From positions 744,001-808,000 of the forward strand of contig CAVZQZ010000009.1 in NCBI GenBank assembly GCA_963777565.1: a stretch of DNA of 64,000 bases, read 5' to 3'. The notes beneath the pieces were generated by a model. It did not search any database. It saw nothing but the letters and a program-made list of their open reading frames with translations, and had not been told where the DNA came from. Position numbers and translations under genes: made by a program. Each line of letters begins with the position of its first letter. Position 1 is the first letter of the stretch. The stretch is from CALMEC01 sp963777565. GTDB taxonomy: Bacteria > Actinomycetota > Thermoleophilia > Miltoncostaeales > Miltoncostaeaceae. Below, in pieces: positions 17,210 through 26,251 of the stretch.

Positions 17210-18763
17210 GTGGCGGGGGCGGTGCGGCTCCCACGCCGGCTGAGGCCGGCGCAGCCGGCCCTGCTCCTCGTCAGCGCGGCGCTCGTCACGCTCCTCGCGA
17301 TCATCCCGCTGATCTTCGTGATCGGGTACACGATCGACATCGGATGGCGCGAGGCGTGGAACCTCATCGTCAGGCCACGGGTCGGCGAGCTGCTCACGAA
17401 CACGGCGAGCCTCACCGCCGGCTGTGTCGTGCTCAGCGCGACGATCGGCACCGGCGCGGCATGGCTTGTGGAGCGCACGAGCCTCCCTGGGCGGCGCGCG
17501 TGGAACGTCCTGCTCGTCGCCCCGCTCGCGGTCCCCGCCTTCGTCAACAGCTACGGCTGGGTGTCGTTGACGCCGTCGGTACAGGGGTATGCCGGCGCGC
17601 TGCTCATCGTCACCCTCTCCTACTTCCCGCTGGTCTACCTCCCCGTCGCGGCCATGCTCCGCGGCCTCGACCCGGCGCTCGAGGAGACGGCGCAGAGCCT
17701 CGGTCATGGCCGATGGCGGACGTTCCGCCGGGTCGTGCTGCCGCAGCTGCGCCCCGCGATCCTCGGCGGGTCGCTGCTCGTGGGGCTGCACCTGCTCGCC
17801 GAGTTCGGGGCGCTCCAGATGTTGCGCTTCCCCACGTTCACCACCGCGATCTACGACCAGTACCGCTCGTCGTTCAACGGGCCCGCGGCGAACATGCTGG
17901 CGAGCGTGCTCGTGCTCTGCTGCCTCGCGCTCCTGATGCTCGAGCTCCGCCTCCGCGGACGCCACCGCTACGCGCGGGTCGGCGGCGGCGCCGCCCGCTT
18001 GCCGGTCCGAATCCGGCTCGGCAAGCTGACCGTGCCGGCGTTCCTGGCCGTCGCCGGCCTGGTGGTCCTGGCGCTGGGTGTGCCGTTGGGGAGCCTTGTG
18101 CACTGGCTGTCGGTCGGCTCGTCGACAGCCTTCCCCGTCGGCCCGTTGCTGAGCGCGGCCGGCACGACCCTCGGACTGGCCGCGCTCGCCGCGGTCGTGA
18201 CGACGGTGCTGGCGCTACCGGTGGCCTGGCTCAGCGTCCGCCACCGCAGCACGGCGAGCACGACATTGGAGCGCGCCACCTACTTCGGCAACGCCCTGCC
18301 CGGCATCGTGGTCGCGCTCTCGCTGGTCACCGTGTCGATCCACTTCGCGCGGCCCGTCTACCAGACGACCACCCTCCTGATCGCCGCGTACGTCATCCTG
18401 TTCCTGCCCCGGGCGATGGTGAGCGTCCGCTCGGCGCTGTCCCAGGCTCCTCCGGTGCTCGACGAGGTCGCCCACGGACTCGGAAGCGGCCCGCTGGCGA
18501 CCCTTCGCCGCGTCACCTTGCCGCTGATCGCCCCCGGCCTCGGCGCCGGAGCGGCGCTGGTCTTCCTGGCTGTGGTCACCGAGCTCACGGCCACGCTGCT
18601 CCTCGCCCCGATCGGCACGGACACCCTTGCAACCAGGTTCTGGAGCGAGAGCAGCACCCTCGCGTTCGGAGCGGCGGCGCCGTACGCGGCGCTCATGGTG
18701 CTGCTGTCGGCGCCTGCGACGTTCGCGCTGACCCGCCAGCTGCGAAGATGGACGTCCGCATGA
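17210..18763 (+). CDS. Iron ABC transporter permease, fused two-domain (FbpB-like)
   Basis: The 517-residue protein has about 12 membrane helices and two binding-protein-dependent permease domains, each with its EAA loop: EETAQSLGHGRWRTFRRVVL in the first half and DEVAHGLGSGPLATLRRVTL in the second. This fused form is typical of FbpB/SfuB ferric permeases. GTG 17210 lies 11 nt after the binding-protein stop; no strong ribosome site is visible, so the start is approximate. Its stop overlaps the ATPase start by 4 nt. Confidence 0.9.
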   Translation: MAGAVRLPRRLRPAQPALLLVSAALVTLLAIIPLIFVIGYTIDIGWREAWNLIVRPRVGELLTNTASLTAGCVVLSATIGTGAAWLVERTSLPGRRAWNVLLVAPLAVPAFVNSYGWVSLTPSVQGYAGALLIVTLSYFPLVYLPVAAMLRGLDPALEETAQSLGHGRWRTFRRVVLPQLRPAILGGSLLVGLHLLAEFGALQMLRFPTFTTAIYDQYRSSFNGPAANMLASVLVLCCLALLMLELRLRGRHRYARVGGGAARLPVRIRLGKLTVPAFLAVAGLVVLALGVPLGSLVHWLSVGSSTAFPVGPLLSAAGTTLGLAALAAVVTTVLALPVAWLSVRHRSTASTTLERATYFGNALPGIVVALSLVTVSIHFARPVYQTTTLLIAAYVILFLPRAMVSVRSALSQAPPVLDEVAHGLGSGPLATLRRVTLPLIAPGLGAGAALVFLAVVTELTATLLLAPIGTDTLATRFWSESSTLAFGAAAPYAALMVLLSAPATFALTRQLRRWTSA

Positions 18764-19914
18764 TCGCGCTCACCATCACGGGGGTGACCAAGAGCTTCGG
18801 CGCGACGCCCGTTCTGCGCGGCATCGACCTCGAAGTCCCGGCGCAGAGCCTCACCGCGATCCTCGGCCCCTCCGGCTGTGGCAAGACCACCCTGTTGCGG
18901 CTCGTCGCGGGTTTCGCCGATCCGGACGACGGCATCATCGCGTTCGACGGGGAGCCCGTGTTCCGGCCGGGGCGCTCCACCCCACCCCAGCGGCGGCGGG
19001 TCGGGTACGTGCCGCAGGAGGGTGCGCTCTTTCCCCACCTCGACGTCGACGCGAACATCACCTTCGGGCTGCCGCGCGCGGCCCGGCGTTCGCGCGACCG
19101 GGTCGAGGAACTCCTCGCGCTCGTCGACCTGGATCACGACGTGCGGCGGCGGTACCCGCACGAGCTCTCCGGTGGCCAGCAGCAGCGAGTCGCGCTCGCG
19201 CGCGCACTGGCGCCGCGACCGTCGATCGTGCTCCTCGACGAGCCGTTCGCCTCGCTCGACGCGGGCCTGCGCGAGGGAACGGGGCGAGCGGTCGCCCAGG
19301 CGCTGCGTGCCGCCGGCGCGACAGGCGTGCTCGTCACGCACGACCAGGACGAGGCCCTGTCGCTCGCCGATCAGGTCGCCGTCATGCGCGAAGGGCGCCT
19401 GGTGCAGATCGGCGCTCCCGACGACGTTTACGCATCGCCGGTCGACACCGGCGTCGCCGAGTTCGTCGGCGCTGCCGTCGTCCTCCCCGCCGTCGTCCGT
19501 GGCGATCTCGCCGACTGCGCCCTCGGGACCATCAACGTGAAGCATGGTTCGGCTCAGGGCGCGGTGCAGGCTCTGATCCGCCCGGAGCAGGTGGATCTGC
19601 GAGCCGACGCGTCGCTGGGCGGGGTGCCCGCGCGAGTCGTGGAGGTCAGTTACTTCGGCCACGACGCCGCCGTGCGGCTCGACCTGATGGCCGCCACGCC
19701 CGCCACGCCCCAGATCGTCGCGAGGGTGATGGGCGGCGACACTCCCGCTCCGGGATCCGTGGTTCACCTTGCGGTTCGCGGGTGCGTTCCCGTGTACGAG
19801 CACGAGGCGGCCGCCCCTGCGCCGCAGGTCGAACCCGTGCCGGCGCGCGAACCGGCGCGAAGCCCGCTGCAGGGCATCCCGCATCCGCAGGAGCGCCCGG
19901 CGACCGGCGCCTGA
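18760..19914 (+). CDS. Iron ABC transporter ATP-binding protein (FbpC-like)
   Basis: The 384-residue ATPase has Walker A GPSGCGKTT, Q-loop YVPQEG, signature LSGGQQQR, Walker B IVLLDEP and the switch His in VTHDQDEAL, followed by a C-terminal TOBE-like domain (AVQALIRPEQVDLRA). The tail beyond residue ~350 is Pro/Ala-rich and divergent. ATG 18760 overlaps the permease stop (ATGA); an ATG 12 nt earlier is also possible. It completes the iron importer operon. Confidence 0.92.
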   Translation: MIALTITGVTKSFGATPVLRGIDLEVPAQSLTAILGPSGCGKTTLLRLVAGFADPDDGIIAFDGEPVFRPGRSTPPQRRRVGYVPQEGALFPHLDVDANITFGLPRAARRSRDRVEELLALVDLDHDVRRRYPHELSGGQQQRVALARALAPRPSIVLLDEPFASLDAGLREGTGRAVAQALRAAGATGVLVTHDQDEALSLADQVAVMREGRLVQIGAPDDVYASPVDTGVAEFVGAAVVLPAVVRGDLADCALGTINVKHGSAQGAVQALIRPEQVDLRADASLGGVPARVVEVSYFGHDAAVRLDLMAATPATPQIVARVMGGDTPAPGSVVHLAVRGCVPVYEHEAAAPAPQVEPVPAREPARSPLQGIPHPQERPATGA

Positions 19915-19954
19915 GCCGCACCGGCCGCGCCCGGCGCGGCCGCGATGCGACGGG

Positions 19955-19960
19955 TACTCT
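19955..19960 (+). promoter_or_regulatory. Leaderless-type -10 box of the sirtuin gene
   Basis: TACTCT is followed by exactly 7 nt and the ATG at 19968; no ribosome-binding site is present. Confidence 0.5.
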
Positions 19961-19967
19961 CGACGCG

Positions 19968-20750
19968 ATGCGCGAGATGGTCGACGAACTCGCCCGACTG
20001 CTTGCGGCGGCCCGGCACGCCGTAGTGCTGACCGGCGCCGGGATCTCCACCGAGAGCGGGGTCCCCGACTTCCGGTCGGCGGGCGGGCTCTGGGAGCGGT
20101 ACGACCCCATGGAGGTCGCGTCCATGGACACCTTCATGCGCAAGCCCGCGCAGTTCTGGGAGTTCCACCGGCCGCGGTTCGACATGGTCGCGGCCGTCGA
20201 GCCGAACCCGGCGCATCTCGCCGTCGCCGAGCTCCAGCGACGTGGCGTGGTGAAGGCGCTGATCACCCAGAACATCGACGGCCTGCATCGCCGCGCGGGG
20301 AGCCCGGAGGCGATCGAGGTTCACGGGTCGCTCGGCTCCGGCCGGTGCCTGCGATGCGACTTCCGGACCGACGTCGACGAGCTCCTCGCCCTGGCCGACG
20401 CCGCGGATGACGGCGTGCCGCGGTGCGACTGCGGCTTCCAGCTCAAGAGCGACGTCGTGCTCTTCGGCGAGATGCTGCCGGGGGAGCAGATCGACGCCGC
20501 CTTCGAGCACGCCGGGAAGGCGGATGTGATGCTCGTGATCGGCTCGTCGCTGCTGGTCGCCCCGGTGAGCAACCTGCCCGGGTTCGTCCTGGCCAATCGC
20601 GGGCGCCTGGCGATCCTGACGGAGGGCGAGACCCCGTACGACGCTCGCGCCGCCGTCCGGCTCCACACGAAGGCCGCCGAGACCATGCTCGCCGTCGTGA
20701 CGGCGCTCGACACCATGGACGGGGGCTCCGCCCGGTCTGGGATAGCCTGA
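19968..20750 (+). CDS. NAD-dependent protein deacylase (Sir2 family)
   Basis: The 260-residue sirtuin removes acyl groups from lysines using NAD. Motifs: GAGISTESGVPDFRS (NAD binding), TQNIDGLH, the catalytic His in EVHGSLGSG, and a four-Cys zinc site (CLRC and CDC). The remaining Rossmann motifs GSSLLVAPVSNLPG follow. The length is normal for bacterial CobB-type enzymes. It seems to have its own leaderless promoter, separate from the iron operon. Confidence 0.93.
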   Translation: MREMVDELARLLAAARHAVVLTGAGISTESGVPDFRSAGGLWERYDPMEVASMDTFMRKPAQFWEFHRPRFDMVAAVEPNPAHLAVAELQRRGVVKALITQNIDGLHRRAGSPEAIEVHGSLGSGRCLRCDFRTDVDELLALADAADDGVPRCDCGFQLKSDVVLFGEMLPGEQIDAAFEHAGKADVMLVIGSSLLVAPVSNLPGFVLANRGRLAILTEGETPYDARAAVRLHTKAAETMLAVVTALDTMDGGSARSGIA

Positions 20751-20756
20751 CCCATC

Positions 20757-21749
20757 GTGCATCCCGCACCGCACCGTCCGCGGCTGGCGATCATCCAGAC
20801 CGGCGGCACCATCGGCAGCCGCCCCGACGAGCACGGCAACCTCCGGCCCGACAAGCGGCTCCTGACGGACCGCATCTCCGACCTGTCGACGTTCGAGACC
20901 GAGGTCCATCAGCCGTTCACGTTGCCCAGCCCCCACATCACCCCGGCGCACATGCACCGCCTGCGGGAGCTCGTCCACGAGGTTGCGCCTCGGGTCAACG
21001 GCATCGTCGTGACGCATGGCACCGACACCCTCGAGGAGACGGCGTTCTACCTGCATCTGACGGTCGAGACCGACCGTCCCGTGATCGTCACCGGCAGCAT
21101 GCGCCACTCGCGCGAGCCGAGCTGGGACGGCCCGTTCAACGTGTGGGCGGCGGCGCACGTGGCGATGCACCCGTTCTCGGTCGGGCGTGGCGCGCTCGTG
21201 GTGTTCGGAGGTGACATCTTCGACGCCCGGACCGTGACGAAGGTGCACACAACCGCACTCGAGGCCTTCGGTGGCTATCCCGGCCCGATCGGCCGGATCG
21301 ACACCCTCGAGGGGACGCCGTCGCTGCGCTACTTCGCCCGCCCCGAGCAGCGCTACCCGCTCAACCCCCCGGACGCCGCTGCGCACGTGGAGATCCTGAC
21401 GGCGTACGCGGGCTGGAACGGCGAGGGCGTCGCCGAGGCGCTCGAGCGGGCCGACGGCGTGGTGATCGCCGCGCTCGGCGTCGGGAACCTGCCCCCCGAC
21501 GTCGTGCCGGTGATCGCGGCGACCGACAAGCCCGTCGTCATCGCCACCCGCACGGACATCGGACCCATCCTTCCCATCTACGGGTACGACGGCGGCGGGA
21601 AGACGCTGGCGGCGGCGGGCGCGATCCCGGCCTCGTTCCTCAATGCGTTCAAGGCGCGGATCAAGCTCATCGTGCTCCTCTCGCTCGGCTACGACCGCGA
21701 CCGGGTGGCGGCTGCCTTCACCGCCGAGCGTTCCGCATTCGCCCCGTAA
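20757..21749 (+). CDS. L-asparaginase
   Basis: The 330-residue enzyme hydrolyses asparagine to aspartate and ammonia. Both catalytic Thr motifs are present: IIQTGGTIGS at the N-terminus and VVTHGTDTLEETA. No signal peptide is seen, so it is cytoplasmic (type I-like). GTG 20757 lies 8 nt after a TAGCCT box at 20743-20748, suggesting another leaderless start. It is 6 nt from the sirtuin stop and convergent with the aldo/keto reductase, only 7 nt away. Confidence 0.92.
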   Translation: MHPAPHRPRLAIIQTGGTIGSRPDEHGNLRPDKRLLTDRISDLSTFETEVHQPFTLPSPHITPAHMHRLRELVHEVAPRVNGIVVTHGTDTLEETAFYLHLTVETDRPVIVTGSMRHSREPSWDGPFNVWAAAHVAMHPFSVGRGALVVFGGDIFDARTVTKVHTTALEAFGGYPGPIGRIDTLEGTPSLRYFARPEQRYPLNPPDAAAHVEILTAYAGWNGEGVAEALERADGVVIAALGVGNLPPDVVPVIAATDKPVVIATRTDIGPILPIYGYDGGGKTLAAAGAIPASFLNAFKARIKLIVLLSLGYDRDRVAAAFTAERSAFAP

Positions 21750-21756
21750 TGCCGCC

Positions 21757-22560
21757 TCAGAGGTTCGCCAGCCGCGCGACGAGATCGCGCTCGGCCCGCC
21801 CGAACCAGGGCCCCACGCCGGCGGCGGCGTTCTCGCTCATGCGGCCCGGTCGCGACGTGGCCGGGATGACGGCGGTGACCCGCGGATCCGACAGGGCCCA
21901 ACGGATCAGCGCCTGCGCCCAGGTGCGCACGCCGTAGGGCGCGAGGGGCTCGAGATCCTTCGGAGACGGTGCGCGGTCGACCAGCCCGCCTCCCCCGAGT
22001 GGCCGCATCACGAGCACGCCGATCCCCAGCTCCTGCGCCAGTGGGAGGATCTCCCGCTCGACGTCCCGCTCGTGCGGGTTGTAGGGGATCTGCACCATCC
22101 CGATCCGCCCGGTCCGCATCACGCGCGCGAGCTCGGTGAACGATCCGGGCGAATAATGGGTGGCGCCGACGACGTCGACACGCCCCCCGTCTCGCAGCGC
22201 TTCGAGCAGCGGGAGGTGCTCGCGCCACGCGACCAGGTTGTGCACCTGGTAGCACTCCACGCGCCCGTACCAGGCCAGGGCGCGCTCGATCTGCCGACGA
22301 CCGAGCGCCGCGTCGGGGGTCCAGACCTTGGTCGCCACGAAAGCCTCGGCCCTGCGCCCGTCGAGCGCCTCCGCAAGCACACGCTCGGCCTCGCCGTACA
22401 TGGGCGAGCTGTCCATGACGCGGCACCCCGCGTCGAGCGCCTCGCGCACCACGGCGTGGCGGTCGCGCTCCGCCGGGCCACGCACGTCGAGCGTCCGCCA
22501 TGTCCCCATGCCGACGACCGGCACCCGCGGGCCACCCACCCCAAGCTCGCGCTGCTCCAT
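21757..22560 (-). CDS. Aldo/keto reductase
   Basis: The 267-residue protein is a TIM-barrel NADPH oxidoreductase. The Asp-Tyr-Lys-His tetrad residues appear as DSSPMYGEAE (Asp, Tyr), ATKVWT (Lys) and YQVHNLV (His). The C-terminal IPATSRPGRMSENAAA binds the cofactor phosphate. It is shorter than classical AKRs (about 310 residues), with reduced loops. A TACCGT box at 22569-22574 stands 8 nt before ATG 22560. The substrate is unknown. Confidence 0.88.
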   Translation of the reverse strand: MEQRELGVGGPRVPVVGMGTWRTLDVRGPAERDRHAVVREALDAGCRVMDSSPMYGEAERVLAEALDGRRAEAFVATKVWTPDAALGRRQIERALAWYGRVECYQVHNLVAWREHLPLLEALRDGGRVDVVGATHYSPGSFTELARVMRTGRIGMVQIPYNPHERDVEREILPLAQELGIGVLVMRPLGGGGLVDRAPSPKDLEPLAPYGVRTWAQALIRWALSDPRVTAVIPATSRPGRMSENAAAGVGPWFGRAERDLVARLANL

Positions 22561-22601
22561 GGCACGCGACGGTACCAGTGCGTGGCGCGCCGTGACCGGC
22601 G

Positions 22602-23567
22602 TCAGACGATCACGGCGGCGAGCCAGGCGTCGCATCTCGCGATGACCTCCGGCTCGCAACCGCGAAACACGTGGTTCGCTCCGGCGACGACCTCGTGCCG
22701 AAGGTCGGGCACGCCGGCGGTGCGCGCGATGCCTTCGAGCTCGCGGCCGTCGGACGGCGGGACGATCAGGTCGTCGCCGCCCTGGATCAGGGCGACCGGC
22801 ACGTCCACGTGGACGAGGCGGTCCGCGGAGACTGCATGCGTCGCCTCGGGGCCGCGGGAGAACCACCACGTGCGGTAGGTGTAGATCTCGGCATCCGTCG
22901 GGTTGGTCGTCGGGCCGAGCGCCCGCTCGACGATGAAGATTTCGTCGTCGACGGTGTCGTCATCCGGGTCGTCGCCGAGCACCGCGCGTGCCCGCTCGGC
23001 GATGGTGTCGTAGTCCGGGTCGGCGCCGAAGCGCGACCACCGCCGGCGAAGCGCGCCGGGCAGGGACAGCGGGTGGGCGAGCGTACACAGTCCGGCCACA
23101 TCTTCGGGGCGGCGGAGCGCCTGGTAGTGGGTCACCATCGTGGCGCCGAGGCTGTACCCGAGGAGCACGATCCGGCGATGCCCCATGCGTCGCGCCAGCG
23201 CAACCCACGCGTCCAGGTCGAGCGGCGTCCGGTGCAGGAGGCCCCCGCCGAAGAACAAGCCGTAGTTCGCCATGCGCGTGTTGACGGTCAGGACGGTGTA
23301 CCCCGCCTGCGCGAGGCCGAAGGCGACCCGGCGGGGCACACCGCTGATGTAGTTGCCGACGGTTCCGTGCACCACGATGGCGCAGACCCGGCGTCGGGCT
23401 CGGTCGCCGCCTCGTGGCGTCATCGCCAGGCCGTCCCATGTGTGCCCGTCGGCCGTCTGGGCGGTCACCGGCACGATCTCGAGCGGGAGCCGGTCGGAGG
23501 CGTCGAGGCGACGTCGGATTCGCTGCGCGTGGTGGGCCTGGCGGTGCGGCATCGGCGAGTGCGCCAT
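22602..23567 (-). CDS. Alpha/beta hydrolase, paralogue 1
   Basis: The 321-residue protein has an alpha/beta-hydrolase fold with the oxyanion region IVVHGTVGNYISG, nucleophile elbow LLGYSLGAT (Ser), acid in LIQGGDDLIVPP and His in AGANHVFRG. It shares order and spacing of motifs with the next gene upstream (HVHGIMGNF, SGYSSGAT, VQGTADTVV, DGGDHFLAG), and both have the middle motif EIYTYRTWW/EIYTWRTWW, so the two arose by tandem duplication. The start ATG 23567 overlaps the neighbour's stop by 1 nt. The substrate is unknown. Confidence 0.85.
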   Translation of the reverse strand: MAHSPMPHRQAHHAQRIRRRLDASDRLPLEIVPVTAQTADGHTWDGLAMTPRGGDRARRRVCAIVVHGTVGNYISGVPRRVAFGLAQAGYTVLTVNTRMANYGLFFGGGLLHRTPLDLDAWVALARRMGHRRIVLLGYSLGATMVTHYQALRRPEDVAGLCTLAHPLSLPGALRRRWSRFGADPDYDTIAERARAVLGDDPDDDTVDDEIFIVERALGPTTNPTDAEIYTYRTWWFSRGPEATHAVSADRLVHVDVPVALIQGGDDLIVPPSDGRELEGIARTAGVPDLRHEVVAGANHVFRGCEPEVIARCDAWLAAVIV

Positions 23568-24463
23568 CAGGCCCACCGGTCGAGCCAGCGGATGGCGGCT
23601 CGCGTGACGAGGATCTCCCGGCCGGCAAGGAAGTGATCGCCGCCGTCGATCCACTCGATCTCGACGTTGGGATTCCCGGCGGCACGCGCGACCGCGGCCA
23701 GGCGCTCCGCCTCCTCCGGGGCGACCACGGTGTCGGCGGTCCCCTGCACGAGCAGGATCGGCGCCGACACGTCGCGGATCTGCCGGAACGTCATGGCGGA
23801 GACGGCGTTCGGCCCGCGGGTCGCCCACCAGGTGCGCCATGTGTAGATCTCGCTGTCCTGCGGCTTTCGCGACGGCCCGCGGCTGCGGTGAAGCACGAAG
23901 AGCCGGTCGGGCACCCGCGCGACAGGATCCCGGCCGACGTGCCCGCGCACCTCTGTCGCGACGTCGTCGTACCCGGGGTCGGACTCCCAGTGGTCGCATC
24001 GCTGCTTGGCCGACTGCGGCAGCCCCCAGGGCGCTCCGTACAGCACGAGCCCGCGGAGGTGCGGCAGGTCGCGTGTGGCTGCGAAGCGCACGGCCATGGT
24101 CGCCCCGCTCGAATACCCGCTCAGGACGAGGCTGTCGTACCCGGCGTCCAGCAGCCACTCCACCGCGGCGTCCAGGTCGAGGAGCGCATCCTCGAGGATC
24201 GCGTTGCCGAAGAGCTGGCCGACATTGCCCATCCGTGTCTCCGCGACGAGCATCGGGTGACCCGCCCGGGCGAGCGGCCCGGGGAGGAACCGCAGGGTTC
24301 CGACGAGGAAGTTGCCCATGATTCCGTGCACGTGGATCTGGGCGGTGCGCCTCCCGGTGCGCCGCTTCCGCGCCCTGGAGGCCCGGGGGTCGACGTGCAG
24401 GAGCGCGTCGTGGCTCTCGCCGTCGGCCGCGTGCAGAGTGACGAAGTCGCGCTCGATCGCCAT
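23567..24463 (-). CDS. Alpha/beta hydrolase, paralogue 2
   Basis: The 298-residue protein has the nucleophile elbow LSGYSSGATMA, an acid in LLVQGTADTVV and a His in DGGDHFL. The conserved insert TWRTWWATRGP matches paralogue 1 and may shape the substrate pocket. Loss of the paralogue's longer N-terminal basic extension is the main difference. It is the first of the pair and lies downstream of murI on the same strand. Confidence 0.85.
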   Translation of the reverse strand: MAIERDFVTLHAADGESHDALLHVDPRASRARKRRTGRRTAQIHVHGIMGNFLVGTLRFLPGPLARAGHPMLVAETRMGNVGQLFGNAILEDALLDLDAAVEWLLDAGYDSLVLSGYSSGATMAVRFAATRDLPHLRGLVLYGAPWGLPQSAKQRCDHWESDPGYDDVATEVRGHVGRDPVARVPDRLFVLHRSRGPSRKPQDSEIYTWRTWWATRGPNAVSAMTFRQIRDVSAPILLVQGTADTVVAPEEAERLAAVARAAGNPNVEIEWIDGGDHFLAGREILVTRAAIRWLDRWA

Positions 24464-24539
24464 ACCGGTCGCTAGCGCGCCGTTCCGGAGGGCCGGTCGC
24501 CGGATCGCCACGACGATTCCGGAGCGGAGCGCGAATGCC

Positions 24540-25376
24540 TCACGAGGCGGTCGAGCCCGCCACGGGTGCGCCGGGCTCGACGTGCGCCACGGCGCCGAGC
24601 GGCATCTGAAGGAACCGTCCGCCGACCTCGCGGAAATTGCGGGGATCGCCGCTGCATGCGAACCGGTACTCCCCTTCACGGCCCGGTGGGCGCAACAGGC
24701 CACGGCGGCGGAGCGCGTCGGCGACCTCGTGCGCGAGCTCCTCGCCGGCCTTGATGATCGCGACGCCCTGCAGCTGGCGCCGAAGGAGCTTCTCGACCAT
24801 CGGGTAGTGGGTGCAGCCGAGGATGACCGTGTCGACCGCGGCATCGCGCAGCGGCTCGGTGTACTGGCGGACCATCTCGACGATCTCCTCGTCCCATGTC
24901 TCGCCGCGCTGGATCGCCGGCGCCAGACGCGGGCAGGCGACGCTGGTGACGGTGATGCCCGCGTCGTTCGCGTGGATCATCCGCTCGTAGCTGCCGCTGG
25001 CGACGGTGGCGTCGGTGGCGAGGAGACCCACGCGGCGATTGCGGGTGGTCTGCGCCGCAGCGCGCGACTCGGGCGCCATCACCCCCATTACCGACACGTC
25101 GAGGTGCTGTTGCAGGTGCTCGAGCGCCGCTGCCGTGGCGGTGTTGCACGCGACGACCACCAGCTTGACGCCCTGATCCACGAGCCATTGGCCGATCGCG
25201 AGCGAGCGGTGGCGAAGCTCCGCCCGGGACTTGTCGCCGTACGGGAACCACGCGGTGTCGCCGAAGTACACGAAGTCCTCGGCGGGAAGCGCGACGAGGC
25301 ACTCCTCGAGGACGGTCAGGCCGCCGACCCCGGAATCGAACATGCCGATCGGCTGGTCGGAGCGGGCGTCAGCCAT
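24540..25376 (-). CDS. murI: Glutamate racemase
   Basis: The 278-residue enzyme makes D-glutamate for peptidoglycan. Motifs: PIGMFDSGVGGLTVL (Asp), GDTAWFPYG, the first catalytic Cys in VACNTATAAA and the second in LGCTHYPMV. ATG 25376 overlaps the flavin reductase stop by 8 nt, so the pair is probably co-transcribed. Confidence 0.96.
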   Translation of the reverse strand: MADARSDQPIGMFDSGVGGLTVLEECLVALPAEDFVYFGDTAWFPYGDKSRAELRHRSLAIGQWLVDQGVKLVVVACNTATAAALEHLQQHLDVSVMGVMAPESRAAAQTTRNRRVGLLATDATVASGSYERMIHANDAGITVTSVACPRLAPAIQRGETWDEEIVEMVRQYTEPLRDAAVDTVILGCTHYPMVEKLLRRQLQGVAIIKAGEELAHEVADALRRRGLLRPPGREGEYRFACSGDPRNFREVGGRFLQMPLGAVAHVEPGAPVAGSTAS

Positions 25377-25860
25377 CGGCTGGGGCGAGGCTGCGGTAGC
25401 CGCCGCGGTAGTAGAGGAGGGGCTCGCCGGCGAACGCATCGACCTGCACCACCCGGCCGATCAGGATGACGTGATCTCCGCCGTCAGCGGTGCTGTGACG
25501 CTCGCAGACGAGCCGGGCAACCCCACCGTGCAAGAGGGGGGCGCCGAAGGAACCGAGGGTCCACGACAGCCCGTCGAAGCGCTCGCCTGGCCCGGCGAAC
25601 CGGCGGGAGAGCTCGGATTGGGCGTCCTCGAGGATGTGCACGGCAAATCCGGCGGCGGCGACCACCGTCTCGCACGTCGCCGCCGCGTACGCGAGCGACA
25701 CCATGACGAGCGGTGGGTCCAGCGACAGCGAGCTGAAGGCCGAGACGGTCATGCCGACCGGGCCGGCCGCGGTCACGACGGTGACCCCGCTCGCCCACCG
25801 GCTCAGCGCGGCCTTGAAGTCGTCCGGACTGACGCTCTCGGGGCGGGACACGCCGGGCAT
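25369..25860 (-). CDS. Flavin reductase (FMN-binding split-barrel)
   Basis: The 163-residue protein is of the HpaC/NtaB-type flavin reductase family, which gives reduced FMN to partner monooxygenases. Typical segments are FKAALSRWASGVTVVT, VGMTVSAFSSLSLDPPLVM and FAVHILEDAQSELSRRFAGP. No partner monooxygenase is adjacent. ATG 25860 is chosen because homology begins just after it; longer frames add an Arg/Lys-rich tail. Confidence 0.9.
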   Translation of the reverse strand: MPGVSRPESVSPDDFKAALSRWASGVTVVTAAGPVGMTVSAFSSLSLDPPLVMVSLAYAAATCETVVAAAGFAVHILEDAQSELSRRFAGPGERFDGLSWTLGSFGAPLLHGGVARLVCERHSTADGGDHVILIGRVVQVDAFAGEPLLYYRGGYRSLAPADG

Positions 25861-25927
25861 GCTAACGAGGCCGTCCAGTCGAGGTCGCGACTTCTGGCGA
25901 GCCCGCACCGCCCTTCAACGGCGCGAT

Positions 25928-26137
25928 TCAGCACCGCCGGCCGGCTGAACCTAACCCGGTCCGGATCGGCGGCGCGACGAGGAAGTGCACGACGAAGCTC
26001 CTCCCGCAGCCGGGGCAGCGCGTCTCGGTGTCGGCTGCGGCGGCGTGCGCGCCGCCGCAGACGGGACAGAAGGCGACGACGACGCGTCGCGTCGGACCGG
26101 CGACTCTGGCCTCCCGAACACCCGTCCGGTGGAGCAC
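25928..26137 (-). CDS. Possible small zinc-ribbon protein
   Basis: A 69-codon frame from GTG 26137 contains FCPVCGG and RCPGCGRSF knuckles spaced 15 residues apart, a plausible zinc ribbon, followed by a hydrophobic VVHFLVAPP. No ribosome-binding site is clear, so the start is uncertain. It fills the gap between the IDH-like gene and the flavin reductase on the same strand. It recalls the zinc-ribbon protein at 13596. Confidence 0.4.
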   Translation of the reverse strand: MLHRTGVREARVAGPTRRVVVAFCPVCGGAHAAAADTETRCPGCGRSFVVHFLVAPPIRTGLGSAGRRC

Positions 26138-26251
26138 GGGGATGACCAGCGCAATAGGCGGCGAGCGCGACGGCGGCGGGCGACCGCCAGCCGTTGAGTC
26201 GGACGTGGAGCGACGACGATCAGCGGTCGCCGGCGCGACCAGGGTCTGCGG